The notes under the pieces: generated by a model
Database searches by the model: none
What the model saw: only the letters and a program-made list of their open reading frames with translations
Told to the model about the DNA's origin: nothing
Assembly: GCA_039657365.1 (NCBI GenBank)
Contig: CM077590.1
Coordinates: 6,398,501-6,462,500, forward strand
Origin: Stephania yunnanensis
Taxonomy: Eukaryota > Streptophyta > Magnoliopsida > Ranunculales > Menispermaceae
DNA length: 64,000 bases
Direction of reading: 5' to 3'
Made by a program: the position numbers and the translations under genes
Shown here: one piece after another, positions 48,264 through 60,707 of the stretch
Layout of the letters: the number at the start of each line of letters is the position of its first letter
Position numbering within the stretch: the stretch's first letter is position 1

Positions 48264-51091
48264 TTAAGCCATGACAAACAATATACAAAATCGACTATTA
48301 GTTTTCATTGGAAGGTTGAGCTTTGCTTGGACAAATTTTTTCGTTATGTCCATCTGAACGACAAATACCACACCTGTTCTTCCTAGTAGGGACTCGTTCA
48401 TGGTTTTTATTAGGACATGTTGTTCTTCTATGCCATTCTTAATGACATATGCCACATCGCAAGGGCCTCTTGAGAAATTAGGAATATCCATCTCGTTTTG
48501 TCTTTGCGTTCTCTTTGGTATCCCTCGACCACGTCTACACCTTGGGTCTAGTATGATCTTCGTCTCAAAAGTCGGCTAATATTTCTCATCTGGGATGACT
48601 TTGAAATTATAGGAGTAATATTGCATGTACACATCTATCTTATAGTATGGCTCAATGAATTGCGCGTAGCTTACTCGAATAAAGACACATGCAACTAACA
48701 CATGTGAGCAAGAGAAACCAATCGATTGCCATTTATTGCAATTGCATACCCGGTCCTTTAAGATGACGACTTGAGTGTTGTTGCCTATATGCATTCGATC
48801 TCCATGTATTCCAGTCAGCACTTTAAACTCACAAATGTCACGATTGCTTAAAGTGACTTGATGTCTCCTTGTAGATTGTTCATAATGTTTGAGTTTATCC
48901 ATGACATATTTTATGTAAGATAGGTTGTTAAAGATTGCTTCATCGATTTCCTGTTTATGCCGATCGTGGAATGTCACCAATCTGTAGTAAATTATTTGAG
49001 TCATCGTTGTTATTGGCAAGAATCGAGCCCCTTTCAATACATTGTTAAAACACTTTACAAGTGTCAATAAAATTCATGTAAGTAATATTACTTCAACGAT
49101 AACTATATAGTTGAGTGTAAAACATAACTTGTGTTTCATACATACCAACACCATTAGAATTCATCCATCCATACCGCATGCCTCCATCATGCGATTGAGT
49201 CCATAGTTCTTTGGAGATGACATTGGCATATTGCAGACATTGAGGAGTTCATGATTATAAAGTATGCAAAACTCTCCATGCACGCATTAAATTCTCGTTC
49301 TTGATTTTGAGCGGCTGCTCGAGAAATGAGTTTTTTCAAGGGTTCATTTTTGAATTGGGTATTGAAATTACTAAGCAAGTGTCGCAGACAATAACGTTGA
49401 TATTCTTTTGGGGGACAAAAATCGTTGCTCGGGGTGTTGACCGCCTCCAGAATGCCAGGGTGATTATCATAAATAAAGCAAACTCCATCTCTATTTGTCA
49501 CGTGTTTGCGCAACATCCTAAAAAACCATCCCCGCGAATCAATAAATTCGGATTTCGCAACGGCAAATGCAACCGGTAGTATGTATCCATTAATATCAAC
49601 AGAGATGACAATCATTAGCTTACCACTATATTTGACATATAAGAAAGTCGCGTCAATCTGAAGCAGAGGCCCTGGAAAACTTGAAAGCTTGTATCGATGC
49701 TTCAAATGCAAAAACACACGACGAAATTAAGGAGACGCAATTCTTTTCTCATCGACCCATTGTCTATGTGACCACTCGATTCTTGTCCTCGGACTCTTAT
49801 TCTTCACAGCCGCCAACCATCTTAGTAATAAAACATATGACTCATCCTAATCTCCAAATGCACATGCAATTGCTTTCCTTTTAGCATCTCGCATTCGCTT
49901 GTAGTTTACTTTGTGTCCGTATTTTCTCTTAATTATTTGTATTAATGCCTTGATAGTTATTGCTTGATCACTCGGATGACGCTTTGGATCTCTCGCGCAA
50001 GCATGTTGGCGTTAAGTTGGGCATAACCGCGTTCTAAGTCGGGACTTATACAGTTGTGTGACACGTCTAATTGTGTGATCTCCCATAATTGTGTTTTCTT
50101 TCGCAAACAAACACGGAGATGCCACATGCACTCGTCTTGCGCACTTTTGCATTTGATCGCCCATAGAGTTGTAGTCGATTCCATCACATAGTATTGATAA
50201 TGTCTATTAACATGTCACACTTTGACGACATGTTGTAAGTCTTTTTTGTTGTCGAAGCACAATCCTATTTCCAACTCAAAATTAGAGATGTCCACCCAGT
50301 CTGTGGATGAGAATGTTGGGTTGTAGTGGAGTTAGTGACCTCCTAATCAATTTCATTATACACCGGCAATGGTTGGTGAACTTCATCATCACTTGCTTCC
50401 TCCAAGAAACTTTTTCATCGATAGCAAACTGCTCATCGTCTTGCACATTTTCCGCACCTGGAGGTTCATACCTTGGGTCATCTGTCAAAACATTGACGTT
50501 CTCTCAATCGACAGTTGCTGCAGCATCCTCGTTAGGACGTATGTCCTCATGTGTTTCATTATTGTCGTCCTCGTTAACTTCATCGTCACTAGAGGTATTA
50601 ATGTCATCATGTAATGGACTAACAAATCCATCTTGCACGACATCACCTTGTGGTGATTGCATATGCAGTCTTTCTATCATCAATCTTGCGTCTGATGTGC
50701 CGGCATTTTCATTACAGACTTGCGAATGAACCATAGGATTTTGAAATGAATCGATTGGCTTAAATGTTAAATAGATATCTATCATTGCAGTTAATGGTAA
50801 ATTGGTCATTGTCGCCCACATCAAGTCGAAGTGTGTCGCATCATGCAGCAACACAGGGTCAAAATAATGCAAACCTCCGGGGAGGATTATCACGTGACAA
50901 TAAGTCATCGTAACTAGAGTCTTCGTAGATGAGATATTGAATGCGTTACACATGTCATCCATCAATTGACGGCTACTCGTCCCAAACTTAACCATCAACA
51001 CTGCTGATGGGGTGTTGTACGAGATGCCATTTAAACCATTTACTATTTCACTGTGCGCATAGAATAGAAATGAGATGTTCCTATGTTTCAT
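48264..51091 (-). pseudogene. MuDR/MULE transposase, degraded
   Basis: A Mutator-like transposase is spread over several minus-strand frames. The N-terminal region with an acidic linker is at 51091-50504. The MuDR DNA-binding region (MWHLRVCLRKKTQLWEI) is at 50187-49957. The MULE catalytic domain at 49717-49187 has the first Asp in QIDATFLYVKYSGKL and the second in IYDNHPGILEAVN. The C-terminal region at 49067-48576 has a SWIM zinc finger (CNCxxxxxxGFSCSH). A zinc-knuckle-like Cys/His tail lies near 48491-48264. Stops and frameshifts between the pieces show it is inactive. No terminal inverted repeats were found, so the element limits are unknown. Confidence 0.85.
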
Positions 51092-51185
51092 GACCTACAT
51101 AATTTATTGGACATTGATGTAAAAGGATTGCACACAACATTGCACATATATCAAGTGAAAAAGTTTATTACTAACGGGAGTTAAA

Positions 51186-51545
51186 GCAATCGAACTTTCT
51201 GATATAGAAGATCGTCATAATAGCGCAACTACAAAGCATACTCATTTGTTTACATTAAGTATGAATTAATAACTCATATTTACATTCCAAACGATGAAAA
51301 CTACTAAACTAGTTCATAAGGACCACGTATTTCATCAAAACATTATAATACTAACTTGTTCCCAAAGAGTAATATATATTATATTTATCATCAATTAGTC
51401 TAGTTTTTTTCATTCCTTTTTTAAAATATCAAGCCATTAACTTTTTTCAAATTGGGGGGCTTTAAACACCAATCGAACTTTCTGATTTAGAGGATTGCCT
51501 TAATAGCGTAACTACAGAGCATACTCATTCATATGTGTTTGAGTT
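51186..51545. repeat. Diverged direct repeat, two copies of about 70 bp
   Basis: AATCGAACTTTCTGAT then a stretch ending in GCATACTCATT occurs at about 51186-51250 and again at 51470-51535. This marks a local duplication upstream of the transposase. Confidence 0.7.
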
Positions 51546-52084
51546 ACTTAATGTTTTAAGCACACATACCATGCAATAAACATATCAACCATTTTTTTAA
51601 AAAAATACCTATGTCACTACATATCATGAAAATTATAACAAAATCAAATAAATAATTATGGAAATATTAAATTGTAAACTTACTATTTTCCCCCTCTTTT
51701 TGTCTTCAATTTAATAATCCTGAGATAAAAAAAATATAGTTAGTTATTTTATTTAAATGGACTATAATAACTCAATATCAATAAAATTTGTTCGACTTGT
51801 GTGTTTATTGAATGGCACATGAGAACAATAACACAGTTTAACATCAAAGTTTAACAGAATAATAAGGTTAAACAAAAAAACTGTTTAACAAATATAAATA
51901 GATTCAAACAAAGTTTAACAATAACATTCATCTTAATTAACACTTAAAACAACATCCAAAACTAAACCAAATCCTAAACTAAACTAAACAAAATAAGATC
52001 CTAAACTATACACAATACATTGATAAAAAGTAACACAAAATAATATTTTCACAAAAAAGTTTTGAAAAACCTTTAAACAAATTA

Positions 52085-52515
52085 AAACTCATAAACTAAC
52101 TAAACTAACTACCTAAACTAAACTAAACTAAACTAAACTAAACTAACTAAAGTAACAACCTAAACTAAACTAACCTAAACTAAACTAAACTAACAAAAAC
52201 AAAACAAAAGTAACCAAACAAACTAACCAAAAACCAAACTAAACCTTTAAACAAATAAAAAATCCTAAACTAACTAAACTAACAACCTAAACTAACTAAA
52301 CTAACAACCTAAACTAAACTAACCTAACTACTAAACTAAAAACTAAACTAACTAAACTAACAACTTAAACTAAACTAAACAAACTACATAAACTAAACTA
52401 AACTAACTAAACTACCAACCTAAACTAAACTAACCTAACTACCTAAACTAAAATAACTAAACTAACTAAACTAACAACCTAAACTAAACTAACCAAACTA
52501 CATAAACTAAACTAA
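52085..52515. repeat. (AAACT)n-rich array
   Basis: More than 400 bases are made of AAACT, AACT and AAACC units with breaks, next to the left end of the Harbinger element. Confidence 0.9.
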
Positions 52516-52912
52516 CAACCTAAGGGGGGTGTATTCAATTGAGATTTTAATATATTTTTAGTTACTTTTATAAGTGGATGACTTTTAGAGACTTGTAGAT
52601 TTTTGTAGACTTTTTAAAAACTTTGGTAGACTTTGATAGGCTTTATTTTAGTGACTTTTATTAACTTTGATAGACTTTTTTAAGGACTTCGATAGACTTT
52701 GATAAACTTTATTTTGATGACTTTTGATAAACATCCATGAACATTGACTTTGATGGACTTCTTGCACATTTTTTAAAGCTTCAGTTAATTTTTAATTGAA
52801 AAAATAAACTACTAGGATTATTAAAAATATTTTTTTATAAAAATAACAAATAAAGTACGAAAGAAATAAGATAGATCTAATGCATATAATTATTTACGAC
52901 ATCAACATCACT

Positions 52913-52957
52913 CTAAATCTCAGTAGTTATACAACTCCTCCATTGGTTGACATTCTC
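52913..52957 (-). pseudogene. C-terminal piece of the Harbinger transposase
   Basis: Read on the minus strand after the TTCTC junction, this gives the pattern N-x-x-x-W-R near a TAG stop at 52915-52913, like the end of plant ALP1/Harbinger transposases. It continues the frame that stops at 60708 on the other side of the inserted element. Confidence 0.7.
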
Positions 52958-55281
52958 TGTGGTAGCCCTCGCCGCTCCGGGGTGACGTGTCTTCTTGTAC
53001 TCCTTGCCAGCTGGCCCTAGTACACGTGTACGACACCTGCCCGTCCTTACTCTGTCTCGAAATGTATCCACTTGTGTGTGTACAATGTATAAATAACATA
53101 TTCAGCGGAAGACATACGTAAATGCAAGAACTATTAAGAAACAATTTAACAAAACCTAGTGTGGAAAAAACCCCGAAAAGTACTATGTTTACAACTATAC
53201 CATATAAAACTAAGCATGTACAAGGTCATGTCACTCCCCAATTCCCAAAAGAATCAAAATATCAAAATAAGCACACGTACAAGTAATCCTCAGAGGTAGT
53301 CACCTAAGATCCCCTTGCCTTTACTTGTACTCGGATCTGCACTCAATCCTCACGGAAGAAAATGGATGACGAGTCCAGTCAGTAAAACCCCAAGGAACTC
53401 CTCCGAGCATTCACATAAACAAGTGGAAGTCAATAAATACTGTTAAATAAACATGCGAAATGTAAACAAACAACTGTAAGTAGGGCATCGCATGCATAGA
53501 TAACAATAAAGCGCAAATGTGTGTGCTTGTTCCAGTCAGACTAAACCATACTTCGGGATTCCTTTCTAGGATCCCATTAGTGGGCGCACCCAACTAGTTA
53601 TCACCTGATCCCTCTCAATGGCCGCGTAGACCTACGACGCACCGACACATGTAGCAATTCAGTAGCTTGGGTCGTTATCCACTGAGAACTCCTGATACAC
53701 ATGCTATGGTCTAGAATGCATATACACACAACGAAAAATCCGATGGGAGTAACTCAACCAACCGTTCAAAAGATGACAAGATATGAATGTAATAAAAAAT
53801 CACAAGGAATACTAGAAATTAATGGAAATACAAAGCAAAATAAATACTCGAGAATTTTTTCATTGGGTTTTACAAACCTCACAACGCACTCCAATACCCC
53901 GTAATCAATCCCCGGGTCCAAGTCCACTAAGTCCTTGGTCTCCAATTGATCACCGTGTCAACCTACGTCCATTTATTAATAACTTAAGTTAGCATAACAA
54001 TTTACCACAAATTTCTAAATTTTTTAAGCTAAATCGCCCATTTTGCGCTTTTCGAGGCAAACCCCGCAAAACATCGCTTCCGACATTCCCACATATGTTC
54101 TTTTCATAGAAATTTATTAATTTCTATTTATTTTATCGAAATATATTTTTTCCCAATTCTCCTGGAATTTTTCCTAATTTTTTTTTTAATTTTGTTTGGG
54201 TCGAGTCGACACAACTGGGTCGGACCCGACCCGGCCTTGCACCAGAACATGTCTAGGCTTGGCCCAGTTCGAGCCCGGGTTCTGGGCCGGCCGGCCCCAG
54301 GGGGCCCATACCCGCGCACATGTGCATCGCGCGTGTTCGATCGGGAGAATTGTTTTTTTCTTCTTCTTCGGTGATGGGTTGGGGTTGCTCTCCACCCTAG
54401 TCCCCGTGGAATCGATGGCAGGGGAGACACCCCCGCCATTTCCACCTTGGCCCGGTTCGGCCTCCATGGCCGAACCCACTCTCGGCCACCCCACCGCCAA
54501 CCACCGAACCCACAACAACAATGAGGACTCACCTCCATTGTGACGTCTCCACCTTCTCTTCTCTCCTTCCCGACGCGTTCCTTCTCCTCCTCCTCCTCTC
54601 ATTTTCTTCTTCTTCCTCTCTCTCGGCCCTCGACCGTGTGTGTGTGTGTGTGTGGTGTAGGTGTAGGTGGGATGGTGGACACATGTAGGTGAATGGGACA
54701 AGTGTTGTTTGGTTTGGACAAGTGTGATGGTGTTAGGTGTCTTGTCACCTAAATGTAACACAGCTAAAACACTCGCTCGTGTTTTCGGGCGTTTCGACTC
54801 CGGTTTGCGTCCAAACCGTGATATACATGTACCGCCACGTCGCTAGCCACCCAATATCTATTCCATATTATTTACTTGACAAATTTTTATTTAATTTGTG
54901 TGTTTTCATTTCCCCGACCTAATATTTGGTCCCGTCGACTACCCGATACCCACGTCAACACGTATATCGAGGCGAATACAGTTCACACAATCACGTTGTG
55001 TGTTAGTTTCCCCGTCTTAATATTCGGTCCCGTCAACTACCCGGTACCTGCGTTGATACGCATATCGAGGCGAATACAGTTAACACACCCTCACGTATTA
55101 TTTTGGAACATACACACATGCGATGTATTTGAATAAATTACACCGCAAATAAGCAACCAACACACCATAAACTTCCATACCTAAGTCCCCGTGTGTCCTA
55201 GCCTACCGCGACGTCCACGTAGATCCGAACCGGCGTCCCGCGTTGTAAATTTAATAGACATTAATAAAATGGGTCGTTACA
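52958..55281 (-). repeat. 3' LTR of the Ty3/gypsy element
   Basis: This LTR begins TGTAACGACCC and ends CTACCACA on the minus strand. The segment 53100-54110 matches 59401-60430 in the other LTR closely. The stretch 54200-54640 is GC-rich and yields long but meaningless frames. Confidence 0.85.
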
Positions 55282-55367
55282 GTTCTTCCCAACTAAATAA
55301 AATTTTGCCCCGAAATTTAACTATAACTAAAGTCTCATACCAGAGAATAGTTAAGGGTATCGCGTCC

Positions 55368-55925
55368 TCATTGTCGATTCGAGCTCCCAAGTGAGTCCCT
55401 CCGTTTATGATGCTGCCAACAAACTAGGACCTTCGTGAGTTCCCTGTTTCGGAGAATCTGTACTCGATGGTCAACAATTTCTATCGGTCTCTTCTCATAA
55501 GTCACGTTAAGTTGTATATCCACCTGTCTTAACTCAATCGTCGGTCTCGGCCCTGACCTAGCGAGTCTCAACATGGAAATGTGAAAGACCGGATGAACCC
55601 TAGCTAACTCGGCAGGTAACTTTAATCGATATGCAACAGTGCCTACTCTTTATGCAATCCGGTATGGCCCCAATATCTCGGTGCTAGTTTTCCTTAATGC
55701 CAAATCTTTATTGACCTTTCCAAGGAGAAACCTTCAAATACACCATATCGGCCTTGTCATAGCTCAATCCATCGCGATACCTATCTGCGTATTTCTTCTA
55801 TCTATCCTGTGTAGCTCGCAGTTTCTGACGAATTTGTCGAATTTTCTCTGTGTGATCAACAACTATCTCAGGTCCTACCGTCACTGTATCTTCCGGCTCT
55901 ACCCAACAAGCAGGTGATCTACAGG
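55368..55925 (-). pseudogene. Integrase C-terminus with chromodomain-like region
   Basis: Minus-strand frames show the end of a Ty3/gypsy integrase: a region rich in R-x-x-Y-A-D-R-R-like remnants, then a V-T-Y-E-K-R-P-I-E-I-V-D stretch typical of the chromodomain start. Stops interrupt it. It was separated from the core by the insertion at 55926-56403. Confidence 0.65.
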
Positions 55926-56403
55926 TGTCACGACCCAAAATTCTTAACAGGCTCGATGACCTGTCCTGTGGGACCCACATCGTGATAGGTCCGTTTACCG
56001 AGGCAAGGGCCGAGATACATTTTATATTTGTTGTGTTATTTGACTAGTATATTATACATTTGTAGACTACTAAGTCATTTACGAGTATGTAGATACCAAG
56101 ACGAGCGAGGACGCGCCTCATGTTGCATGCCAACATGGGCCCAAGATAGCTCGTGGGGTAGTGTAATTAGTTAAATCAAATTTAAAAAAAAATAATAAAA
56201 TAAAAATGAGTGGCTCACATTCAAGCACCTATATATATGGGCCAATCGATCTTATCTCCTCAACACACAAAACAAAAACAAAAACAGTGAACTAGAAAGA
56301 GAAAGGAAACAGAGACGATCAGAAGGAAGAAGAAGAAGAGAGAGGAAAAGAGAGGGAGAGAGAGATTAAGAACCCGAAGTGAGTTATTGATGGGGCCGTC
56401 ACA
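55926..56403 (+). mobile_element. 478-bp LTR-like element nested in the integrase, ACAGG target duplication
   Basis: It starts TGTCACGACCC, ends GGGGCCGTCACA and is flanked by ACAGG at 55921-55925 and 56404-56408. A TATA-like CTATATATATGG (56229-56240) and a downstream AC/AG-rich stretch fit an LTR promoter on the plus strand. It has no coding sequence, so it is a solo LTR or a very small LTR element. Confidence 0.82.
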
Positions 56404-57258
56404 ACAGGGTCTCCCATACAGTGCTTGAAATGGTGGCATACCAATGCTAGCCTGATAGCTGTTATTATATGCAAACTCACACATAGGCATATAATTCTCC
56501 CGAACCCCAAACCGTAATATGCATGCCCTGAGCATATCCCCAAAATTTGGATTAGCCACTCTGACTGTCCATCAGTTTGAGGATGATAAGCTATGCTAAA
56601 CTGCAACTTGGTGCCAAATTGTTCCTGCATTGCCTCCCATAGTTTCGAGGTCAATCTGGGATCTCTGTCTGACATAATGGAAACTGGTAGCCCATGAAGT
56701 CTAATAATCTCTAACTCAAACAATATGTTCAGCTGGGAAACATGTATTTCATCGAGATTGGAATGAAGTGAGCCGACTTCATCAGTCTATCAATCCCTAC
56801 CCAAACTTCATCATGGCGCCTTGATGTATGCGGTAGCCCACTAACGAAATCCATAATGACATGTTCCCATTTCCACTGTGGAATGGGCAACGGCTGTAAT
56901 AATCACTGGGTCGTTTGTGCTCAACCTTCATCTGCTGGCAAATGTGATAACTCATAACGTACGCACCTACGTCAGCCTTCATCCATGGCCACCAGAATAG
57001 TCGTTTCAAATCATGGTACATCTTGGTCCGACCAAGATGAACTGTGTAACGAGACCGGTGTGCCTCCTTTAGAATCTCGTCTTGTATCTCCTGATCTGCT
57101 GGTATCCACAATCTCCCTCGGTATCTCAAACACCGATCTGTGGTTTCTGCCCAATCAGTGCATTCCGAATTTCGTGACAAACCACTGACCCGCTCATAGA
57201 GCCCATCAACCCTCTGACACTCGACAACCCGTTCAATCGATACGGTCGGTGTCCTCAA
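56404..57258 (-). pseudogene. Ty3/gypsy integrase, core and zinc-binding region
   Basis: The minus strand shows the HHCC-type region (H-R-S-R-Y, H-L-G-x-x-K-M-Y, then H-I-C-Q-Q) at about 57190-56930. One expected Cys of the CxxC pair is a Tyr. The core follows with S-D-R-D-P-R near 56655 and FQALYGRPC at the insertion point. Frameshifts lie near 56560 and 56760. Confidence 0.8.
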
Positions 57259-57564
57259 CTGACAACAAATATGTTATTCCGCTGTAGTCGACAACTCGAC
57301 CATGCACATAACTGATGCTGCCTGTAATAAGTCATGCTAATGTGTCATTTGTTGCAGATTAGTCTGACTGTCAAGTCCACTCTTGCTCAATGCTTATGCG
57401 ATGACGTTCGTTTTTCCAGGGTGATATTCAATAGCGAAGTCATAGTCCTTCAGCAACTCCAGCCATCTTCGCTGACGCATATTCAGATCCCTTTAAGTGA
57501 AGATGTAACGTAAACTCTGGTGATCTGTATACAACACAAATCGCACTCCATAGAGATAGTGCCT

Positions 57565-58554
57565 CTAAGCCTTCAGTGCAAAGACGATCGTTGCAAGCTC
57601 CAAGTCGTGCACTGGATAATTCCCCTCGTGGGGTCTCAACTGTCTAGAAAGATAACAAACTGTTCTACCATCCTGCATCAATACACATCTAAGACCAATA
57701 CCCGATGTATCTGTATATACTGTCAAGGTCTTGCCCGACTCCGACAATGTCAATACTAGTGCGGATGTCAATCTACGCTTCAATTCACAAAAAGCCTACT
57801 CACACTCTCTGACCAGTCAAATCTGATTTCTTTCTTAGTTAGTCTCGTCATCGGCCCTGCTATCGAGGAAAAGCCTACACAAATCGTTGGTAGTATCCGG
57901 ACAAGTCCAAGAAGAAACTCCGTATATCAGCCACAGACTTAGGCGTCTTCCAGTCAATGATCGCCCTAATCTTTTCTGAATCCACCGAGATACCCTGCTC
58001 ACTGATGACATACCTAAGAATCTCACCGTACTTAGCCAAAAGTCACACTTTCTAAACTTGGCGTGCAGTCGGTGCTCCCTCAGTGTTGTCAAAATTGCCA
58101 TGAGATGTCCCTCATGATCCTCACGAGTCCTGTTATAGATCAAGATATAGTCGATGAATACGATGATGAATCTGTCCAAATATGGCCTCATAACCCTGTG
58201 CATCAGATCCATGAAAATTGTTGGAGCGTTCATCAGCCCAAATGACATGACCGTGAACTCAAATAACCCGTATCTCGTGTTGAAAACAATCTTCTGGATA
58301 TCCTCTTCTCGAATCCTTAACTGGTGATAACCTGAGCGAATGTCAATCTTCGAGAAGAATCTGGCACCCGTCAGCTGATCAAATAGATCATCAATCCTAG
58401 GAAGTGGGTAACAGTTCCTCATAGTTACTTGATTCAACTTCCTATAGTCGATGCACATCCTCATCGTACCATCCTTCTTCTCCACAAATAGAACTGGAGC
58501 TCCCCAAGGTGACATACTAAGGTGAATGAAACCCTTCTCCAACGCTTCATTCAA
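57565..58554 (-). pseudogene. Ty3/gypsy reverse transcriptase and RNase H
   Basis: The reverse transcriptase (58554-57835) has MCIDYRKLNQVT, YPLPRIDDLFDQL, FSKIDIRSGYHQLRI and FMSFGL-like VMSFGLMNAP. The active-site motif, usually F-I-D-D, reads F-I-D-Y, so one catalytic Asp is lost. RNase H (57783-57565) has YTDTSGIGL and the YLSRQLRPHEGNYPVHDLELA block. A frameshift separates the two. Confidence 0.88.
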
Positions 58555-58744
58555 TTGTCAGTCTCACCTCCTCCTGCTCCGCTAGTGCTATCCTGTAAGG
58601 TCGATTGGCAATCACTGCGTCCCTGGTATCAATTAGATTATAAACTCAATAGCTCGTGGCGGTGAAAATTTGGGTAAATCATGGGAATACATCGAAAAAA
58701 TGCTGAACAACCGAAACATCTTATATCCGGACCTCCGTTCGAAC

Positions 58745-59400
58745 CTACGGCTCAACTATCACCGCAAACGCCTCCTTCTCCTGCGTTGTAGCTAGTCGGC
58801 CTCTCGTGATGGGTAAGTCAGTTGCCGATCCAACTAATACGAAGTCCGGTATTCCAAAAATCTCGACCCTGATGGTACTCTTGTGGCTGTGCCCTCTATC
58901 GATCCACTGGTGCTGAGGTGATAGCATGACTTGGCTTTGGCCCTCATATCGGAACTGACTGCCCTGAGACTCGTCCCAGTGGCCCCTATCCCGTCTTTCA
59001 TATCTCTCGGCCTCTATCCAGACGATCCATCGATCTCTTCTGCCTCTGACTAGACTGAGAACTCTGCCCTGCCTGCACCTCCCTATCAGTCACGCGTCTG
59101 CCCCTCTGTAGTATATATGTCTCATAAGCCAATGCCTTGTCAAAGATCTCCTGCAAAGTCGTGGCTCGATCGAGACAACTGCTGACGCAATCCCTGTCAT
59201 CAACCCCTCTAGTGAAATAATAGATCTGCAAGCGCTCTATCCCGGCAACATCTAGAGAAAACTGCAACAAATGTCGGAACCTCTCCATATATTGCATCAA
59301 AGTCCGATTTCCCTATCGCAGGGTTAAGAACTCCTCCCTAAGTCTCAACTTAACCTCCATCGGTATGACTAATCATAGAACAACTCCCTAAACTCAGCCC
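58745..59400 (-). pseudogene. gag remnant and protease region
   Basis: The minus-strand frame at 59300-58998 matches the late part of plant Ty3/gypsy gag (MERFRHLLQFS and a C-terminal Arg/Gln/Ser-rich tail); an upstream AEFRELF-like piece lies at 59400-59370. The start of gag and the primer site are missing, since the LTR runs straight into gag at 59401. Protease remnants lie at 58930-58745 (IPDFVLVGSATDL). Confidence 0.68.
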
Positions 59401-60707
59401 ATTCAGCGGAAGACGTACGTAAATGCAAGACTTATTAAGAAACAATGTAACAAAACCTAGTGTGGAAAAAACCCTTAAAAGTATTGTGTTAACAACTGTA
59501 CCATATAAAACTAAGCATGTATAAGGTCATGTCACTCCCCAATTCCCGAAAGAATCAAAATATCAAAATAAGCACACGTATAAGTAATCCTCAGAGGTAG
59601 GCAGTCAGTGGTAGTCGCCTAACATCCCCTTGCCTTTACTTGTACTGGATCTGCACTCAATCATCATGGAAGAAAATGGATGACGAGTCTAGTCAGTAAA
59701 ATCCCAAGGAACTCCTCCGAGCATTCACATAAACAAGTGGAAGTCAATAAATATTGTTAAATAAACATGCGGAATGTAAACATACAACTGTAAGTAGGGC
59801 ATCGCATGCATAGATAACAATAAAGTGCAAATGTGTGTGCTTGTTCTAGTCAAACTAAACCATACTTCGGGATTCCTTTCCAGGATCCCACTAGTGGGCG
59901 CACCCAACTAGCCATCACTTGATCCCTCTCGGTGGCCGGCGTAGACCTACGACGCACCGTTACATGTAGCAGTTCAGTAGCTTGGGTCGTTATCCACCGA
60001 GAACTCCTTATACATATGATATGGTCTAGAATGCATAGACACACAATGAAAAATCCGATGGGAGTAACTCAACCAACCGTCCAAAAGATGAGAAGATATG
60101 AATGTAATAAAAAATCACAAGGAATACTTGAAATTAATGGAAATACAAAGCAAAATAAACACTCGAGAATTTTTCATTGGGTTTTACAAACCTCACAACA
60201 CACTCCAATACCCCGTAATCAATCCCCGGGTCCAACTCCGCTGAGTCCTTGGTCGCCAATTGATCACCGTGTCAACCTATGTCCATTTATTAATAACTTA
60301 AGTTAGCATAATAATTTACCATAAATTTCTAAAAATTTTAGGCTAAATTGCCCATTTCACGCTTTTCGAGGCAAAACCCCGCAAAAAGTCGCGTCCGACA
60401 TTCCCACAAATGTTCTTTTTATAGAACTTTATCAATCGTACACACACAAGTGGATACATTTTCATTGGGCGGGTTATATACACGTGTAGTAAGGCTAGGC
60501 GGCAAGGAGTATTCGATTGATATAAGAGAATAAAGAAGAAGTCCTAAGACAATAAAACTTAATCAACAAACTTAGATGTGGAAAACCCGAAGTTAGTGCC
60601 TTAGAACTTTAGTTGGGAAGTGATGTGAGGCGGGTAGAGTTAGAACTTATATACGTGTAATATTTTCATTTTATTATATGCAGACATTAATAAAATGGGT
60701 CGTTACA
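59401..60707 (-). repeat. 5' LTR of the Ty3/gypsy element, shortened and rearranged
   Basis: 59401-60430 matches 53100-54110 of the 3' LTR. Beyond 60430 the two differ: 60433-60515 resembles 53000-53090 in inverted orientation, and the piece before the terminal CGTTACA resembles an LTR start segment. More than 1 kb of normal LTR is missing. Confidence 0.75.

Larger units (their letters stand above)
52958..60707 (-). mobile_element. Ty3/gypsy chromovirus-type LTR retrotransposon, TTCTC target duplication
   Basis: The element runs from TGTGGTAGCC to GGGTCGTTACA between TTCTC at 52953-52957 and TTCTC at 60708-60712. On the minus strand the order is rearranged 5' LTR (60707-59401), gag remnant, protease remnant, reverse transcriptase, RNase H, integrase, chromodomain-like end, a purine-rich tract by 55282, and the complete 3' LTR (55281-52958, 2324 bp). 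The gene order protease-RT-RNase H-integrase and the chromodomain point to the Tekay/Del-like chromovirus group. Frameshifts, deletions and a nested insertion show it is dead. Confidence 0.88.

Noticed and set aside
54128..54761. Overlapping long frames of 115-191 codons on both strands
   Set aside because: GC-rich LTR sequence; no conserved motif, and frames on both strands are equally long.
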